From positions 1,069,001-1,133,000 of the forward strand of contig NZ_ASXP01000002.1 in NCBI RefSeq assembly GCF_000445445.1: 64,000 bases of DNA. The letters run 5' to 3'. Made by a program: the position numbers and the translations under genes. This DNA comes from Sporomusa ovata DSM 2662 (GTDB lineage: Bacteria > Bacillota > Negativicutes > Sporomusales > Sporomusaceae). Every line of letters begins with the position of its first letter. The first letter of the stretch is position 1. The notes below the pieces were generated by a model that did not search any database, was not told the origin of the DNA, and saw only the letters and a program-made list of their open reading frames with translations. Below, piece by piece: positions 52,545 through 60,778 of the stretch.

Positions 52545-53300
52545 ATGAGTTTTTTAAATAATTCTCCGTTTACGAAACCATTTGGAATCTCATTATTTCT
52601 CCATGGCGCATTGCTTGGCGCTATAATTACGCTGGGGTTGTTTGAACCGGATGCACCAACAGTAGATATTGCCAGTATCGGGGTCGATATTATGCCTGCT
52701 AGCATTTTGGATACCGGGAAAACGGAAATCGATGATACTCCGGCACCGGAGCAATCTTTCACTTCTGCGCCGACCCCGTCTACATCATCTCAGCAAGAGC
52801 CGGTGGCTTCAAAGTCTGAACAGGCCACTAAGCGCACCGATCCACTGCCGGCAGCAATTCCCGGAGAATCTGGTGAGAATTCGGTGGTTAAGAAGGTGTC
52901 CCAGGGAACTGGTACAGTTGAAACTGCGGTTCCGGGCGGTGGAAATATGGACGAAGGGCAAGGTGATATAAAGGGCGGTGGAAACATGGGCGAAGGGCAA
53001 GGTGATAAACAAGGCGGTGGTGAGTCGGCAGGCGCCAGTTGTCTTTACACTCCTAGGCCCTCCTATCCCCAGAGTGCTAAAAAGTCTAATTTAGAAGGAG
53101 TTGTTCTTGTACGCGTCCTCATCGACACTGACGGATCAGCGGTTAGGGTAAGTGTACGTGAAAGCAGCGGCTATGAGTCATTCGATGAAGCAGCGCTGAT
53201 GGCAGTGCAAAAGTGGCGTTTCTCGCCTGCGAAAAGGTGCGGAATACCTATTACCAGTTTTTTTGACGTAAGAGTGCGGTTCTCCCTTAGAGAGGCATAG
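52545..53300 (+). CDS. tonB: TonB energy-transducing protein
   Basis: Spans from the inner membrane to the receptors and transmits proton-motive force. 251 residues: N-terminal membrane helix (about 12-30), a linker rich in Pro, Ser and Thr, a glycine-rich repeat (GGGNMDEGQGD / GGGNMGEGQGD) and the C-terminal TonB domain (YPQSAKKSNLEGVVLVRVLI, then SSGYESFDEAALMAVQKWRF). The ATG at 52545 follows GTGGAGG; the GTG inside that site is not the start. The glycine repeat in place of the usual proline rod is slightly atypical. Confidence 0.94.
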   Translation: MSFLNNSPFTKPFGISLFLHGALLGAIITLGLFEPDAPTVDIASIGVDIMPASILDTGKTEIDDTPAPEQSFTSAPTPSTSSQQEPVASKSEQATKRTDPLPAAIPGESGENSVVKKVSQGTGTVETAVPGGGNMDEGQGDIKGGGNMGEGQGDKQGGGESAGASCLYTPRPSYPQSAKKSNLEGVVLVRVLIDTDGSAVRVSVRESSGYESFDEAALMAVQKWRFSPAKRCGIPITSFFDVRVRFSLREA

Positions 53301-53358
53301 GGATAACAGTATGCCGGATACTATATTGGCAAAATTTCCAGCAGAAAGCAGGTGAAAC

Positions 53359-53553
53359 ATGGAATTATTGACTCCGAAGGAAGCAGCGCAAATCTTGAAA
53401 GTAGAATACGTAACTGTAATAAAATGGTTAAATGAAGGAGAAATACAAGGATTTAAATTGAGAAATCGTGTGAATTCAAAATGGCGTATTGAACGTCAGG
53501 ACCTGGAGAAATTTCAGACAGCTAGCCATTTGAATAAAAAAAAGTTCCGGTAA
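53359..53553 (+). CDS. Small helix-turn-helix (excisionase-type) DNA-binding protein
   Basis: 64 residues of the MerR-like excisionase/AlpA group: LLTPKEAAQILKVEYVTVIK, then a wing VNSKWRIERQDLEKF, and a basic tail. It lies between tonB and exbB, 58 bp after tonB, and may regulate the cluster. Alternatively it is left from a mobile element, but no integrase is nearby. GCAGGTGAAAC precedes the ATG. Confidence 0.8.
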   Translation: MELLTPKEAAQILKVEYVTVIKWLNEGEIQGFKLRNRVNSKWRIERQDLEKFQTASHLNKKKFR

Positions 53554-53632
53554 CTGCGAAGAACCGGGGGAAATAGAAGGAAGTCGATATATAAGTTACT
53601 GTAATTTCGGTCTATAAGAGAGGATGATAAAT

Positions 53633-54253
53633 TTGTACGAATTATTAAAAGGAGGCTGGATGATGCTTCCACTAGCCGTTTGTTCTGTGGCAGCGGTAGC
53701 TGTTATCATCGAGCGATTTTTCTTTTTTCGACGCATTAGTGATACCAAGCTTGCCGAACAGGTGCTGAATATGATAGGCAGCGAACACAGGAATGAAGCG
53801 TTGAATCTGGCCAGGAAATCTTCCTTACCACTCCTTAAAATAATGGCAGTTGGAATAAACAACCGTCTCAGTCCAGCCAAAGCGATGGAAGCGGCGGGGA
53901 TTACCGAACTGTCCACCATGCGGCGTGGCCTACCGGTACTGGACACCATCGTCACACTGTCGCCACTTCTCGGGCTCTTGGGCACCATTATCGGCATGAT
54001 CAATTCCTTTCAGATCATGGCCTTATCAGGAATGGGCCAACCACACGCCGTTACCGGCGGGGTGGCCGAGGCACTGATTGCCACCGCAACAGGCATAACC
54101 GTGGCGGTGATTTCTCTCATCCCTTACAACTACTTTCTCTCGCGCATCGAACGGGAAACTGACACTATAGAACACTACGCCACTCGGCTGGAAATAGCTC
54201 TGACCTCGTCGGCAAGGAGGACGGCAGATGAAGATACCTCGAAAACCGCTTAA
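53633..54253 (+). CDS. exbB: ExbB/TolQ/MotA-family proton channel
   Basis: Inner-membrane motor protein with ExbD, powering TonB. About 206 residues with three helices: near residues 8-25, and two more in the conserved core TIVTLSPLLGLLGTIIGMIN and ALIATATGITVAVISLIPYN. TTG at 53633 is favoured because GAGG lies 8 nt upstream; the ATG at 53624 overlaps the ribosome site. The exbD ATG lies inside the last codons (26-bp overlap). Confidence 0.93.
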   Translation: MYELLKGGWMMLPLAVCSVAAVAVIIERFFFFRRISDTKLAEQVLNMIGSEHRNEALNLARKSSLPLLKIMAVGINNRLSPAKAMEAAGITELSTMRRGLPVLDTIVTLSPLLGLLGTIIGMINSFQIMALSGMGQPHAVTGGVAEALIATATGITVAVISLIPYNYFLSRIERETDTIEHYATRLEIALTSSARRTADEDTSKTA

Positions 54254-54653
54254 GAAAGCCCGCATTGAGATTATTCCCATGATTGATACCATGTTTTTTC
54301 TCTTGGTTTTCTTCATGTTGGCTTCATTAACAATGACCAACCAGTTCAGTCTGCCGGTCAATCTGCCCCATGCAGCCGGAATCCAGGACAAACAGCAGCA
54401 AGTGATTACGCTGACTCTGACCAAAGACGGCAATATTTTCTACGATAAAGAGCAGATTGCTACTCCTGCAGATGCAGTGCTGCGGCTTGTACACCAGAGT
54501 AAGAGCGATAAGCAAACTTCGGTGATCATCAACGCCGACCGCAGCGTCGAGCACGGGCGAGTGGTAGAACTCATGGAGGCAATCCGGCAAAGTGGGCTAA
54601 ACCGGATTGCCATAGCAGTTAGTCCTTCGGGCCAGGAAGTTGCGATAAGGTAG
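54228..54653 (+). CDS. exbD: ExbD/TolR-family motor protein
   Basis: 141-residue partner of ExbB. One helix near the N-terminus carries the proton-conducting aspartate: EIIPMIDTMFFLLVFFMLAS. The periplasmic part ends with LMEAIRQSGLNRIAIAVSP. AGGAGG precedes the ATG inside exbB. Last gene of the TonB cluster, followed by a terminator. Confidence 0.94.
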   Translation: MKIPRKPLKKARIEIIPMIDTMFFLLVFFMLASLTMTNQFSLPVNLPHAAGIQDKQQQVITLTLTKDGNIFYDKEQIATPADAVLRLVHQSKSDKQTSVIINADRSVEHGRVVELMEAIRQSGLNRIAIAVSPSGQEVAIR

Positions 54654-54679
54654 TGGTGCATAATTCGTCAATAATGATA

Positions 54680-54736
54680 ATACCGCAAAAAAGATGGTCA
54701 TTTTATGGTGACCACTATTTTGCGGTATTTTTTCTG
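54680..54736 (+). terminator. Terminator closing the TonB cluster
   Basis: ATACCGCAAAA pairs with TTTTGCGGTAT, with an inner TGGTCA...TGACCA stem, followed by six T. Confidence 0.9.
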
Positions 54737-54850
54737 TATTTTGGCCAATTACCAAAAACATAGGTTACACTTTTCAGAAAACCCACGCTTTAAAGCCGTT
54801 TGCTGGAAGCAAAAAGATGCTGAATTTACACATTGCGATGTGGATGCGAC

Positions 54851-54880
54851 TTGCAATTGATGGATACCCTACTATATAAT
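54851..54880 (+). promoter_or_regulatory. Promoter of the replication-initiator-like gene
   Basis: TTGCAA (54851-54856) and TATAAT (54875-54880) with 18-bp spacing, just upstream of the start. Confidence 0.6.
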
Positions 54881-54900
54881 ACTGCTGTGAGGTGGCAAAA

Positions 54901-55734
54901 TTGGATATTGTTATAAAAAAAGTTTCCGAAGCTTTTGATAGTGAACAATTGGTATCTGTGGCACTGCATCCTGAGGGACTTACAGCTAATCCTAATAAAT
55001 CGATCAGCGTGGGCAATGTAATCGGACGTCGTGACCCACTTACTGAGCTTCAGCAAAAAATGTTAACTGCGGCTATCTCTCAACTTCAGATACCTAGAAC
55101 AGATGAGTCCACCCAAATGGAATGCGGGATGCCAATTAGTGATTTTTTAGAAGTTTGCGATCTCGATTCTAATCGGTTGTATGCTTCGTTGGTTAATGAG
55201 CTTGAAAAGGTATCCACAAAAGGAGTTTGGCTGTACGAAAAAAATAGTCAAAGGTTAGTCCGGACACAGTGGTTTCAAAGTATCGAATATACTGAGAAGA
55301 GGATAACTTTTCAATTCACCGATAGAATTTTGCATTTGATTGCAACAATGGACCCTAGCGATTTTGAGTGTCAGTTGATAAAGGGAATTCAATATCGAGG
55401 CAAGCATACATTAGCTGTTTTTGATATCATTTGGTCTTCAAAAGCTAATGGGATTACGGAATACACAATTCCTGAACTTATGAAACTACTATCTTTGGAG
55501 CATACAAGGTATTCCTACGGGCAATTAAAACTCCGGGTTTTAGAACCTTCACTCCAAGAAATTTATGACTGGGACAAAGCTATCTTTGTTCGCTTTGGGC
55601 CAACATTCTCAGGACGCAGGGCGGAAGGTATTTGGTTTGAAGTAAAAACTGGGGAAGAAGCCAGAAAGTTGCGTGAAAAGGAACCTGAGTTTAAATTCGC
55701 ACTTCCGGAACAGAAACCAATCAGGATACTATAA
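54901..55734 (+). CDS. RepB/Rep_3-like plasmid replication initiator
   Basis: About 277 residues resembling theta-type plasmid initiators (two winged helices). Rep_3-like blocks are LTELQQKMLTAAISQL, ITFQFTDRILHLI, the family signature IKGIQYRGKHTLAVFDI, and YSYGQLKLRVLEPSLQEIYD. TTG at 54901 is chosen because GAGGTG lies 8 nt upstream; a GTG at 54892 is inside that site. No iterons, partition or relaxase genes are seen, so it is more likely from an integrated plasmid than an active replicon. Being intact, it may still be expressed. Confidence 0.75.
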   Translation: MDIVIKKVSEAFDSEQLVSVALHPEGLTANPNKSISVGNVIGRRDPLTELQQKMLTAAISQLQIPRTDESTQMECGMPISDFLEVCDLDSNRLYASLVNELEKVSTKGVWLYEKNSQRLVRTQWFQSIEYTEKRITFQFTDRILHLIATMDPSDFECQLIKGIQYRGKHTLAVFDIIWSSKANGITEYTIPELMKLLSLEHTRYSYGQLKLRVLEPSLQEIYDWDKAIFVRFGPTFSGRRAEGIWFEVKTGEEARKLREKEPEFKFALPEQKPIRIL

Positions 55735-55776
55735 ACACAATCAAAGCAACCACCTGAGGTATGGTACACCAGGTGG

Positions 55777-56040
55777 TTATTTGTTACTGGTGGGCTTATG
55801 ATTAACACTGTCATTTGTCCTCGTCATTCTTTTATGCCTATTTTCATACCATAAAGCTGCTTCGTCAACAAAAGCACGTGCCGTTTTTTCGGAAATCTTT
55901 GTATTTTTTTCTTTATCGATAAGCTTGGCACGTTCCCTCAGCAGTAAACGGTAATATTTCCGGGAAAGCTGCGTCTCTTTATTCATTTCGGCTTCAATCA
56001 TAGCAATGGCTCTGTGATCTGCAACTGCTGTCAGCGCCAA
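55777..56040 (-). CDS. Hypothetical helical protein, probably truncated
   Basis: Not recognised. 87 residues from a TTG, but the same frame continues upstream to about 56140 (NSFIHLEKASQELLEALPQE then KLNECKPQLQLLALTA) without an ATG, so the N-terminus may be lost. Charged helices (RKYYRLLLRERAKLIDKEK) dominate. It lies after the replication gene on the opposite strand and may be part of the same integrated plasmid. Function unknown. Confidence 0.35.
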   Translation of the reverse strand: MALTAVADHRAIAMIEAEMNKETQLSRKYYRLLLRERAKLIDKEKNTKISEKTARAFVDEAALWYENRHKRMTRTNDSVNHKPTSNK

Positions 56041-56148
56041 TAACTGCAGTTGCGGCTTACACTCATTAAGTTTTTCCTGTGGGAGTGCCTCAAGTAATTC
56101 CTGAGATGCCTTTTCTAAATGAATAAAACTATTCTTAAGCCATAAAGT

Positions 56149-56388
56149 CTAAAATTTCACATTGCTTTTTATCCCAATTTTTCCCCATAAGGTATTCATC
56201 TGTTGCTGCATATAGGGGGCATCCTGCCGTCCCGTATGCGCCCAGTCGTTTTCCATGCGTTGCGAATGCTCTGCAAAAAGTTCCATATTTCTTGCCTGGT
56301 CTCCATATTGCTCATGAAGAGCCTGCTGCCAGGAAGCCTGTGTTTGCCGGAAATCCGTCAGATACTGTAGTTGAAGAGCTGCAGGCAC
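56149..56388 (-). CDS. Hypothetical fragment
   Basis: Not recognised. About 79 residues ending QQQMNTLWGKIGIKSNVKF; helical and rich in Gln and His. No good ribosome site before the GTG, and at about 56366 the plus strand begins another gene-like stretch (VEELQALVVKAVGAEARIHS, ending IPKILD at 56486). This suggests a junction between two truncated genes. Probably debris from recombination near the replication gene. Confidence 0.3.
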   Translation of the reverse strand: MPAALQLQYLTDFRQTQASWQQALHEQYGDQARNMELFAEHSQRMENDWAHTGRQDAPYMQQQMNTLWGKIGIKSNVKF

Positions 56389-56555
56389 TAGTTGTAAAAG
56401 CGGTAGGTGCTGAAGCGCGCATTCACAGCCCTGCTTTTATGGCTTTTGCTAATATAAAAGGGTATATTCCAAAAATACTTGACTAGGAGTTAACTCCAGG
56501 TGCTAAACTAGAGTTACCCATGAAGAATTGCAGAAGTAAAGGAGAGCATAGAGAT

Positions 56556-57677
56556 ATGGAAAACAAAAAATTAGGATTTGGATTTATGCGTTTACCGGTA
56601 AAGAGCCAAAATGATCCATCAAGTATTGATATGGATACATTAAATCAGATGGTGGATACCTTTTTGGAAAGAGGCTTTACCTATTTTGATACAGCTTATA
56701 TGTATCATGCGTATAAGAGTGAGATAGCTATGCGAGAGTCGTTAGTAAAACGTCATAAAAGAGACAGTTTTACGTTAGCAACAAAATTGCCAACGATGTT
56801 TTTGAAAACAAGGGAAGATCAGGAAAGAATATTTAAGGAACAGCTGGAAAAATGTGGTGTGGATTATTTCGATTATTATCTTCTTCATAATCTTGGTGTA
56901 AAACATTATGAGATAGTCCAAAAATTTGATAGTTTTGCGTTTATTCAGGAAAAGAAAAAAGCAGGTCAAATCAGACAGATTGGATTTTCTTATCATGATA
57001 ATGCGGATTTGTTGGAGGAAATTCTGACAGCACATCCGGAAGTGGATTTTGTTCAGTTACAGATTAATTATCTGGATTGGGACAATGAAAGCATTCAATC
57101 AGGGAAATGCTATGAAGTAGCAAGAAAACATAATAAACCGGTTATTGTTATGGAACCTGTCAAAGGTGGCACGCTTGCAAAAGTGCCTGAAAAAGCAGAG
57201 CAATTATTTAAAGACTATCATCCGGATATGTCTGTACCATCATGGGCTATCCGTTTCGTGGCAAGTCAAGAGGGAATTATGATGGTATTAAGTGGAATGT
57301 CCGATATGGAGCAGTTACTGGACAACACAGGTTATATGCAGAATTTTAGGCCATTTGTAAAGGAAGAATATGATGTTGTTAAAAAAGCTGTTGGGATTAT
57401 AAACGAAGCAACTGCGATTGGGTGTACAGCCTGTCAGTATTGTGTAGAAGGCTGTCCGAAAAATATAGCCATTCCAAAATATTTTGCATTATACAATAAT
57501 GAAAAACAATCCCTATTCACCGGCTTTTCGATACAAAAGGTATATTATGAAAACTATATAAAAACGTATGGTAAGGCATCAGACTGTATCAGCTGTAAGC
57601 AGTGTGAAAGTAATTGTCCACAGCATATTGAGATTACAAAATGTTTAAAGGATGTAGCTGGTGCCTTTGAAGCATAA
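56556..57677 (+). CDS. Aldo/keto reductase with C-terminal 2[4Fe-4S] ferredoxin domain
   Basis: Redox enzyme of 373 residues: AKR barrel (FGFMRLPV, then FDTAYMYHAYKSE containing the catalytic Asp and Tyr; TLATKLP) followed by a ferredoxin-like region. Cluster ligands are CTACQYCVEGCPKNI and CISCKQCESNCPQ. Typical of anaerobes, it reduces an unknown carbonyl or flavin-linked substrate. ATG at 56556 with AAAGGAGAG upstream is preferred over 56520. The MerR gene 61 bp downstream probably controls it. Confidence 0.92.
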   Translation: MENKKLGFGFMRLPVKSQNDPSSIDMDTLNQMVDTFLERGFTYFDTAYMYHAYKSEIAMRESLVKRHKRDSFTLATKLPTMFLKTREDQERIFKEQLEKCGVDYFDYYLLHNLGVKHYEIVQKFDSFAFIQEKKKAGQIRQIGFSYHDNADLLEEILTAHPEVDFVQLQINYLDWDNESIQSGKCYEVARKHNKPVIVMEPVKGGTLAKVPEKAEQLFKDYHPDMSVPSWAIRFVASQEGIMMVLSGMSDMEQLLDNTGYMQNFRPFVKEEYDVVKKAVGIINEATAIGCTACQYCVEGCPKNIAIPKYFALYNNEKQSLFTGFSIQKVYYENYIKTYGKASDCISCKQCESNCPQHIEITKCLKDVAGAFEA

Positions 57678-57738
57678 CTTTCTTTCTACAAATAGGGAAC
57701 AGAAAAATCATGGTGGATAAGCAAGGAGGTGAAACCGT

Positions 57739-58134
57739 ATGCTGATTTCAGAAGTAAGTGAAAAATATGATATTCCACAGGATACACTCCGCTATTATGA
57801 ACGCATTGGACTGATTCCCCATGTGAACCGCAATAAAAGCAGAATCAGGGATTATACGGAAGAAGACTGCAGGTGGGTCGAATTTATCAAATGTATGCGA
57901 GGTGCAGGTCTGCCAATTGAAGTGTTGATTGAGTATGTTGGGCTGTTTCAACAGGGCGATGAGACCGTTGAGGCAAGAAAAGAACTCTTAATTGAGCAGC
58001 GTACGCAGCTCAAAGCAAGAATGGAAGATATGAAGAAAACACTGGAACGGCTGGATTATAAAATTGCACGCTATGAAACAGGGCTAGTTCAAGCAGAAAA
58101 AACACTAAGAAGACCAGAGGGAGTTCACTCATAA
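57739..58134 (+). CDS. MerR-family transcriptional regulator
   Basis: 131 residues: N-terminal helix-turn-helix (EVSEKYDIPQDTLRYYERIG then YTEEDCRWVEFIKCMRGAG), followed by a dimerising coiled coil. No C-terminal cysteine metal loop, so it belongs to the small-molecule/oxidative subgroup that often sits next to aldo/keto reductases. AAGGAGGTG precedes the ATG. Confidence 0.92.
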   Translation: MLISEVSEKYDIPQDTLRYYERIGLIPHVNRNKSRIRDYTEEDCRWVEFIKCMRGAGLPIEVLIEYVGLFQQGDETVEARKELLIEQRTQLKARMEDMKKTLERLDYKIARYETGLVQAEKTLRRPEGVHS

Positions 58135-58155
58135 GAATTACCTGTTGAATATAGA

Positions 58156-58188
58156 AGACAGCTGAGTTTCGGTTCGGCTGTCTTTTTT
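58156..58188 (+). terminator. Terminator after the MerR gene
   Basis: AGACAGC pairs with GCTGTCT around a 14-nt loop, followed by TTTTT. Confidence 0.85.
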
Positions 58189-58255
58189 GATAATGATAAG
58201 GGGGAAGATTATTTAAATATTAAAATTTTTTTAAAAAACGATCAACAAATAGCGT

Positions 58256-58474
58256 CTTGTCGCTGTTGCAGGAATTGTTGTAATTGGTGTAATAATCCAT
58301 AATCATTGTGGTTATGCTTTGGCACACTTTACTGCCAAAAGAATATTCGGCATGTCAGAAGCCAAAGCGAAAGCTTTAGCCTTTGAAGTGGGCATGCAAA
58401 ATTCGGGCTTGGGTGCAGCTCTCGTTGGTGCAAGGCCGGGAAAAAGGATTAACAGAGCGGAATACAGACAATGA
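58256..58474 (+). pseudogene. Sodium/bile-acid symporter-family remnant
   Basis: An open frame without a start: GIVVIGVIIHNHCGYALAHF, then the family motif AKALAFEVGMQNSGLGAAL. This is the late conserved block of BASS/arsenite-type symporters. It breaks off after LVGARPGK and runs into the end of the histidine-kinase gene on the other strand. The N-terminal two thirds are missing. Confidence 0.8.
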
Positions 58475-59858
58475 TTTCAGTTCCTTCACCAAATGTACTG
58501 TCTAAATGAATAGTACTGTTATGCTGATCGGCAATCCAACCGGCAATGGAAAGCCCGAGCCCGGTGCCGCCGGTAACTTTGGAACGGGACTTATCAACCC
58601 GGTAAAAACGATTGAATACATGCGGCTGATCTTCGTTCGGGATGCCTGTTCCTGAATCTGTAACAGTAATTTCAAAATGTGATTCTAATTTTCGTGCGTC
58701 AATAATGATTTTTCCGCCGCTTGGGGTATAGTTTATACTATTTTCAATAAAAATTCTCAGCATTTGCTTAATGGAAGCAGCGTCTGCACAAATATCGGCA
58801 GGTTGGTTTTGCGCAAGAATAATGGTATGGTTTGGTGCAATCATACAAGTTTCCTGATAAATTTCTTCAATGAGGTGTGAAGTATTGAACGGGGTTTTAT
58901 TGAGAACTTGACGGTTTTGGTCAGCTCTGGCCAGAAACAGTAATTTCTCAATTAAGCCATACATATTTTTGGCTTCCGATTTTATCACTTCAATTCCTTC
59001 CTGCAAGGCGGCTGGATCGTTTTTGCCCCAGCGATCCAGCATGTCGGCATAGCCGCTGATAACCGTTATGGGTGTTCTAAGTTCATGGGAGGCATCTGAT
59101 ACAAACCGGCGTTGCTTTTCAAAACCTGTCTGAATCCGGTTTAGCATATGATTGAAGGTTTTAGCCAATTCATGAAGTTCATCGTTGCTATCTGTTGGCG
59201 TAATCCGTTTTTCTAAATTTTTGATTTCTATTTCTTTGGCAGCTTCCGTTATGTTGCGAATAGGTCGTAGTATCCTGTTGCTAATAAATATACCAGAGAT
59301 GATTGCAATAATAAGTCCCAGCATATTAGCGATAAAAAGGTTTACAATTAAATTCTTCAGGAATTGGTTTTGCTCTACCATCGGTTTCATTAGATATAAC
59401 TTAAACAAATGTCCATTTAAGGAAAACTGTTTTTTTGTTTCATAGAAATAAAGATGATCAGTGTTGATAAGTTGCGACAACTCGTCTTCCATAGAGGTAC
59501 TTCTATAATAGTCAAAATCATGGTTTTTCCAAGTAGAGGGATGCTTACCCAACACATGTGCATCGCTATCAATAATCAGGGAATTTTGCTCATCATATAT
59601 TTTTAATATTACCCCCGGAGACAGTATGTTTTCCTTTAACAATAATAACCTATTGTCAATGGTATTCTTTTCGATGTAATGAGTTACGTTTAGTACATTT
59701 TGCTGTAAGTCATTTTGGGCTTGAGTAAACAGCACATAAAGTAATCCTGCAACAGTTAGACAGCTAGTAAACAGAAGGATGCATGACAAAATGATCGCGT
59801 AAAGGATTGTTAATTTAATAGAAATAGGCATCTGCAGAAGTTTAATCTTTGACCACAT
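58449..59858 (-). CDS. Sensor histidine kinase
   Basis: About 469 residues: two membrane helices (near residues 20-45 and 170-195), an extracytoplasmic sensor domain between them, HAMP (SNRILRPIRNITEAAKEIEI), phospho-acceptor H in RRFVSDASHELRTPITVISG, and an ATPase domain with N box ENSINYTPSGG, DSGTGIP and GGTGLGLSIAGWI. The ATG at 59858 has GAGGAG upstream and overlaps the response-regulator stop by 17 bp. The pair is divergent from the ArnT-like gene, so it likely senses envelope stress and controls lipid modification. Confidence 0.95.
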   Translation of the reverse strand: MWSKIKLLQMPISIKLTILYAIILSCILLFTSCLTVAGLLYVLFTQAQNDLQQNVLNVTHYIEKNTIDNRLLLLKENILSPGVILKIYDEQNSLIIDSDAHVLGKHPSTWKNHDFDYYRSTSMEDELSQLINTDHLYFYETKKQFSLNGHLFKLYLMKPMVEQNQFLKNLIVNLFIANMLGLIIAIISGIFISNRILRPIRNITEAAKEIEIKNLEKRITPTDSNDELHELAKTFNHMLNRIQTGFEKQRRFVSDASHELRTPITVISGYADMLDRWGKNDPAALQEGIEVIKSEAKNMYGLIEKLLFLARADQNRQVLNKTPFNTSHLIEEIYQETCMIAPNHTIILAQNQPADICADAASIKQMLRIFIENSINYTPSGGKIIIDARKLESHFEITVTDSGTGIPNEDQPHVFNRFYRVDKSRSKVTGGTGLGLSIAGWIADQHNSTIHLDSTFGEGTEIIVCIPLC

Positions 59859-60534
59859 AGCCAACTCCTCTGACTGTGTAAATATATTTTTGATTACAAC
59901 GTTCATCCAGCTTACTGCGCAAATATCGAATATAGACATCTACCACTTTTGTATTCCCCATAAATTCATACCCCCAAACCTCCTGAAGGATACGTTCGCG
60001 ACTTAGAACAATATTTCGATTGCGGATTAGGTATTCCAGGAGTTCGTATTCTTTTTTCGTTAGTTCTATCGCCTGTTGATCAATGTGTGCTTCATACCGT
60101 TCAGGATACAAAACTAGTTTTTTTACTCGTAATTTACTATCATTCAATGAAGGAGGCGCTGTTTTATTTTTTCGCAGTGCAGCCCGAATACGAGCAATAA
60201 GTTCCGGGGTTGCAAACGGTTTCGTTATATAGTCATCTGCACCAGTGTCAAGCCCGGTAACTTTGTCGATAATATCATCTTTAGCAGTTAACATAATGAT
60301 AGGAACTTCCGATAACTCCCGCACCCGTTTGCAAATTTCTATTCCATCCATTTCCGGTAACATGATATCCAAAAGAACCAGGTCATAGCTTTCCTGGATA
60401 ATACGGTCCAGGGCTATACGTCCATTTGACTCAATGAATGTTTTAAAGCTCTCATGTTCCAATTCCATTTGCTGAAAACGGGCGATTTTCTGCTCATCCT
60501 CTACAATTAAAATTTTTTTATAGTCAGCATGCAT
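59842..60534 (-). CDS. OmpR-family response regulator
   Basis: 230 residues: receiver with phospho-Asp in YDLVLLDIMLPEMDGIEI and switch Lys in TKPFATPELIARIRAAL, then a winged helix (ELTKKEYELLEYLIRNRNIV; TVRGVGYVVK). CAGGAGGTAAA precedes the ATG. Co-transcribed with its kinase. The 244-bp divergent region to the ArnT-like gene is the likely binding site. Confidence 0.96.
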   Translation of the reverse strand: MHADYKKILIVEDEQKIARFQQMELEHESFKTFIESNGRIALDRIIQESYDLVLLDIMLPEMDGIEICKRVRELSEVPIIMLTAKDDIIDKVTGLDTGADDYITKPFATPELIARIRAALRKNKTAPPSLNDSKLRVKKLVLYPERYEAHIDQQAIELTKKEYELLEYLIRNRNIVLSRERILQEVWGYEFMGNTKVVDVYIRYLRSKLDERCNQKYIYTVRGVGYVVKD

Positions 60535-60778
60535 AAATTTTTACCTCCTGGTCAATAAATATCCATCTTCTATATAACCATTTTTTTCCCCTATTGAAAA
60601 GGCTAGTTAGTAAAAAATAGGTATTTGATATGGGGTTCTGGTGCAAAAACAAAAATAGTGTTTGAAAAGTACGTGTTGTGGTAGAATAGTCTACAGGAAT
60701 AAGTTCAAGGGGATACATACGAGTACTTCTGTTTCGGCGGGACAAACGATAAGATTGTTAATAGATGTGGAGAAAATT

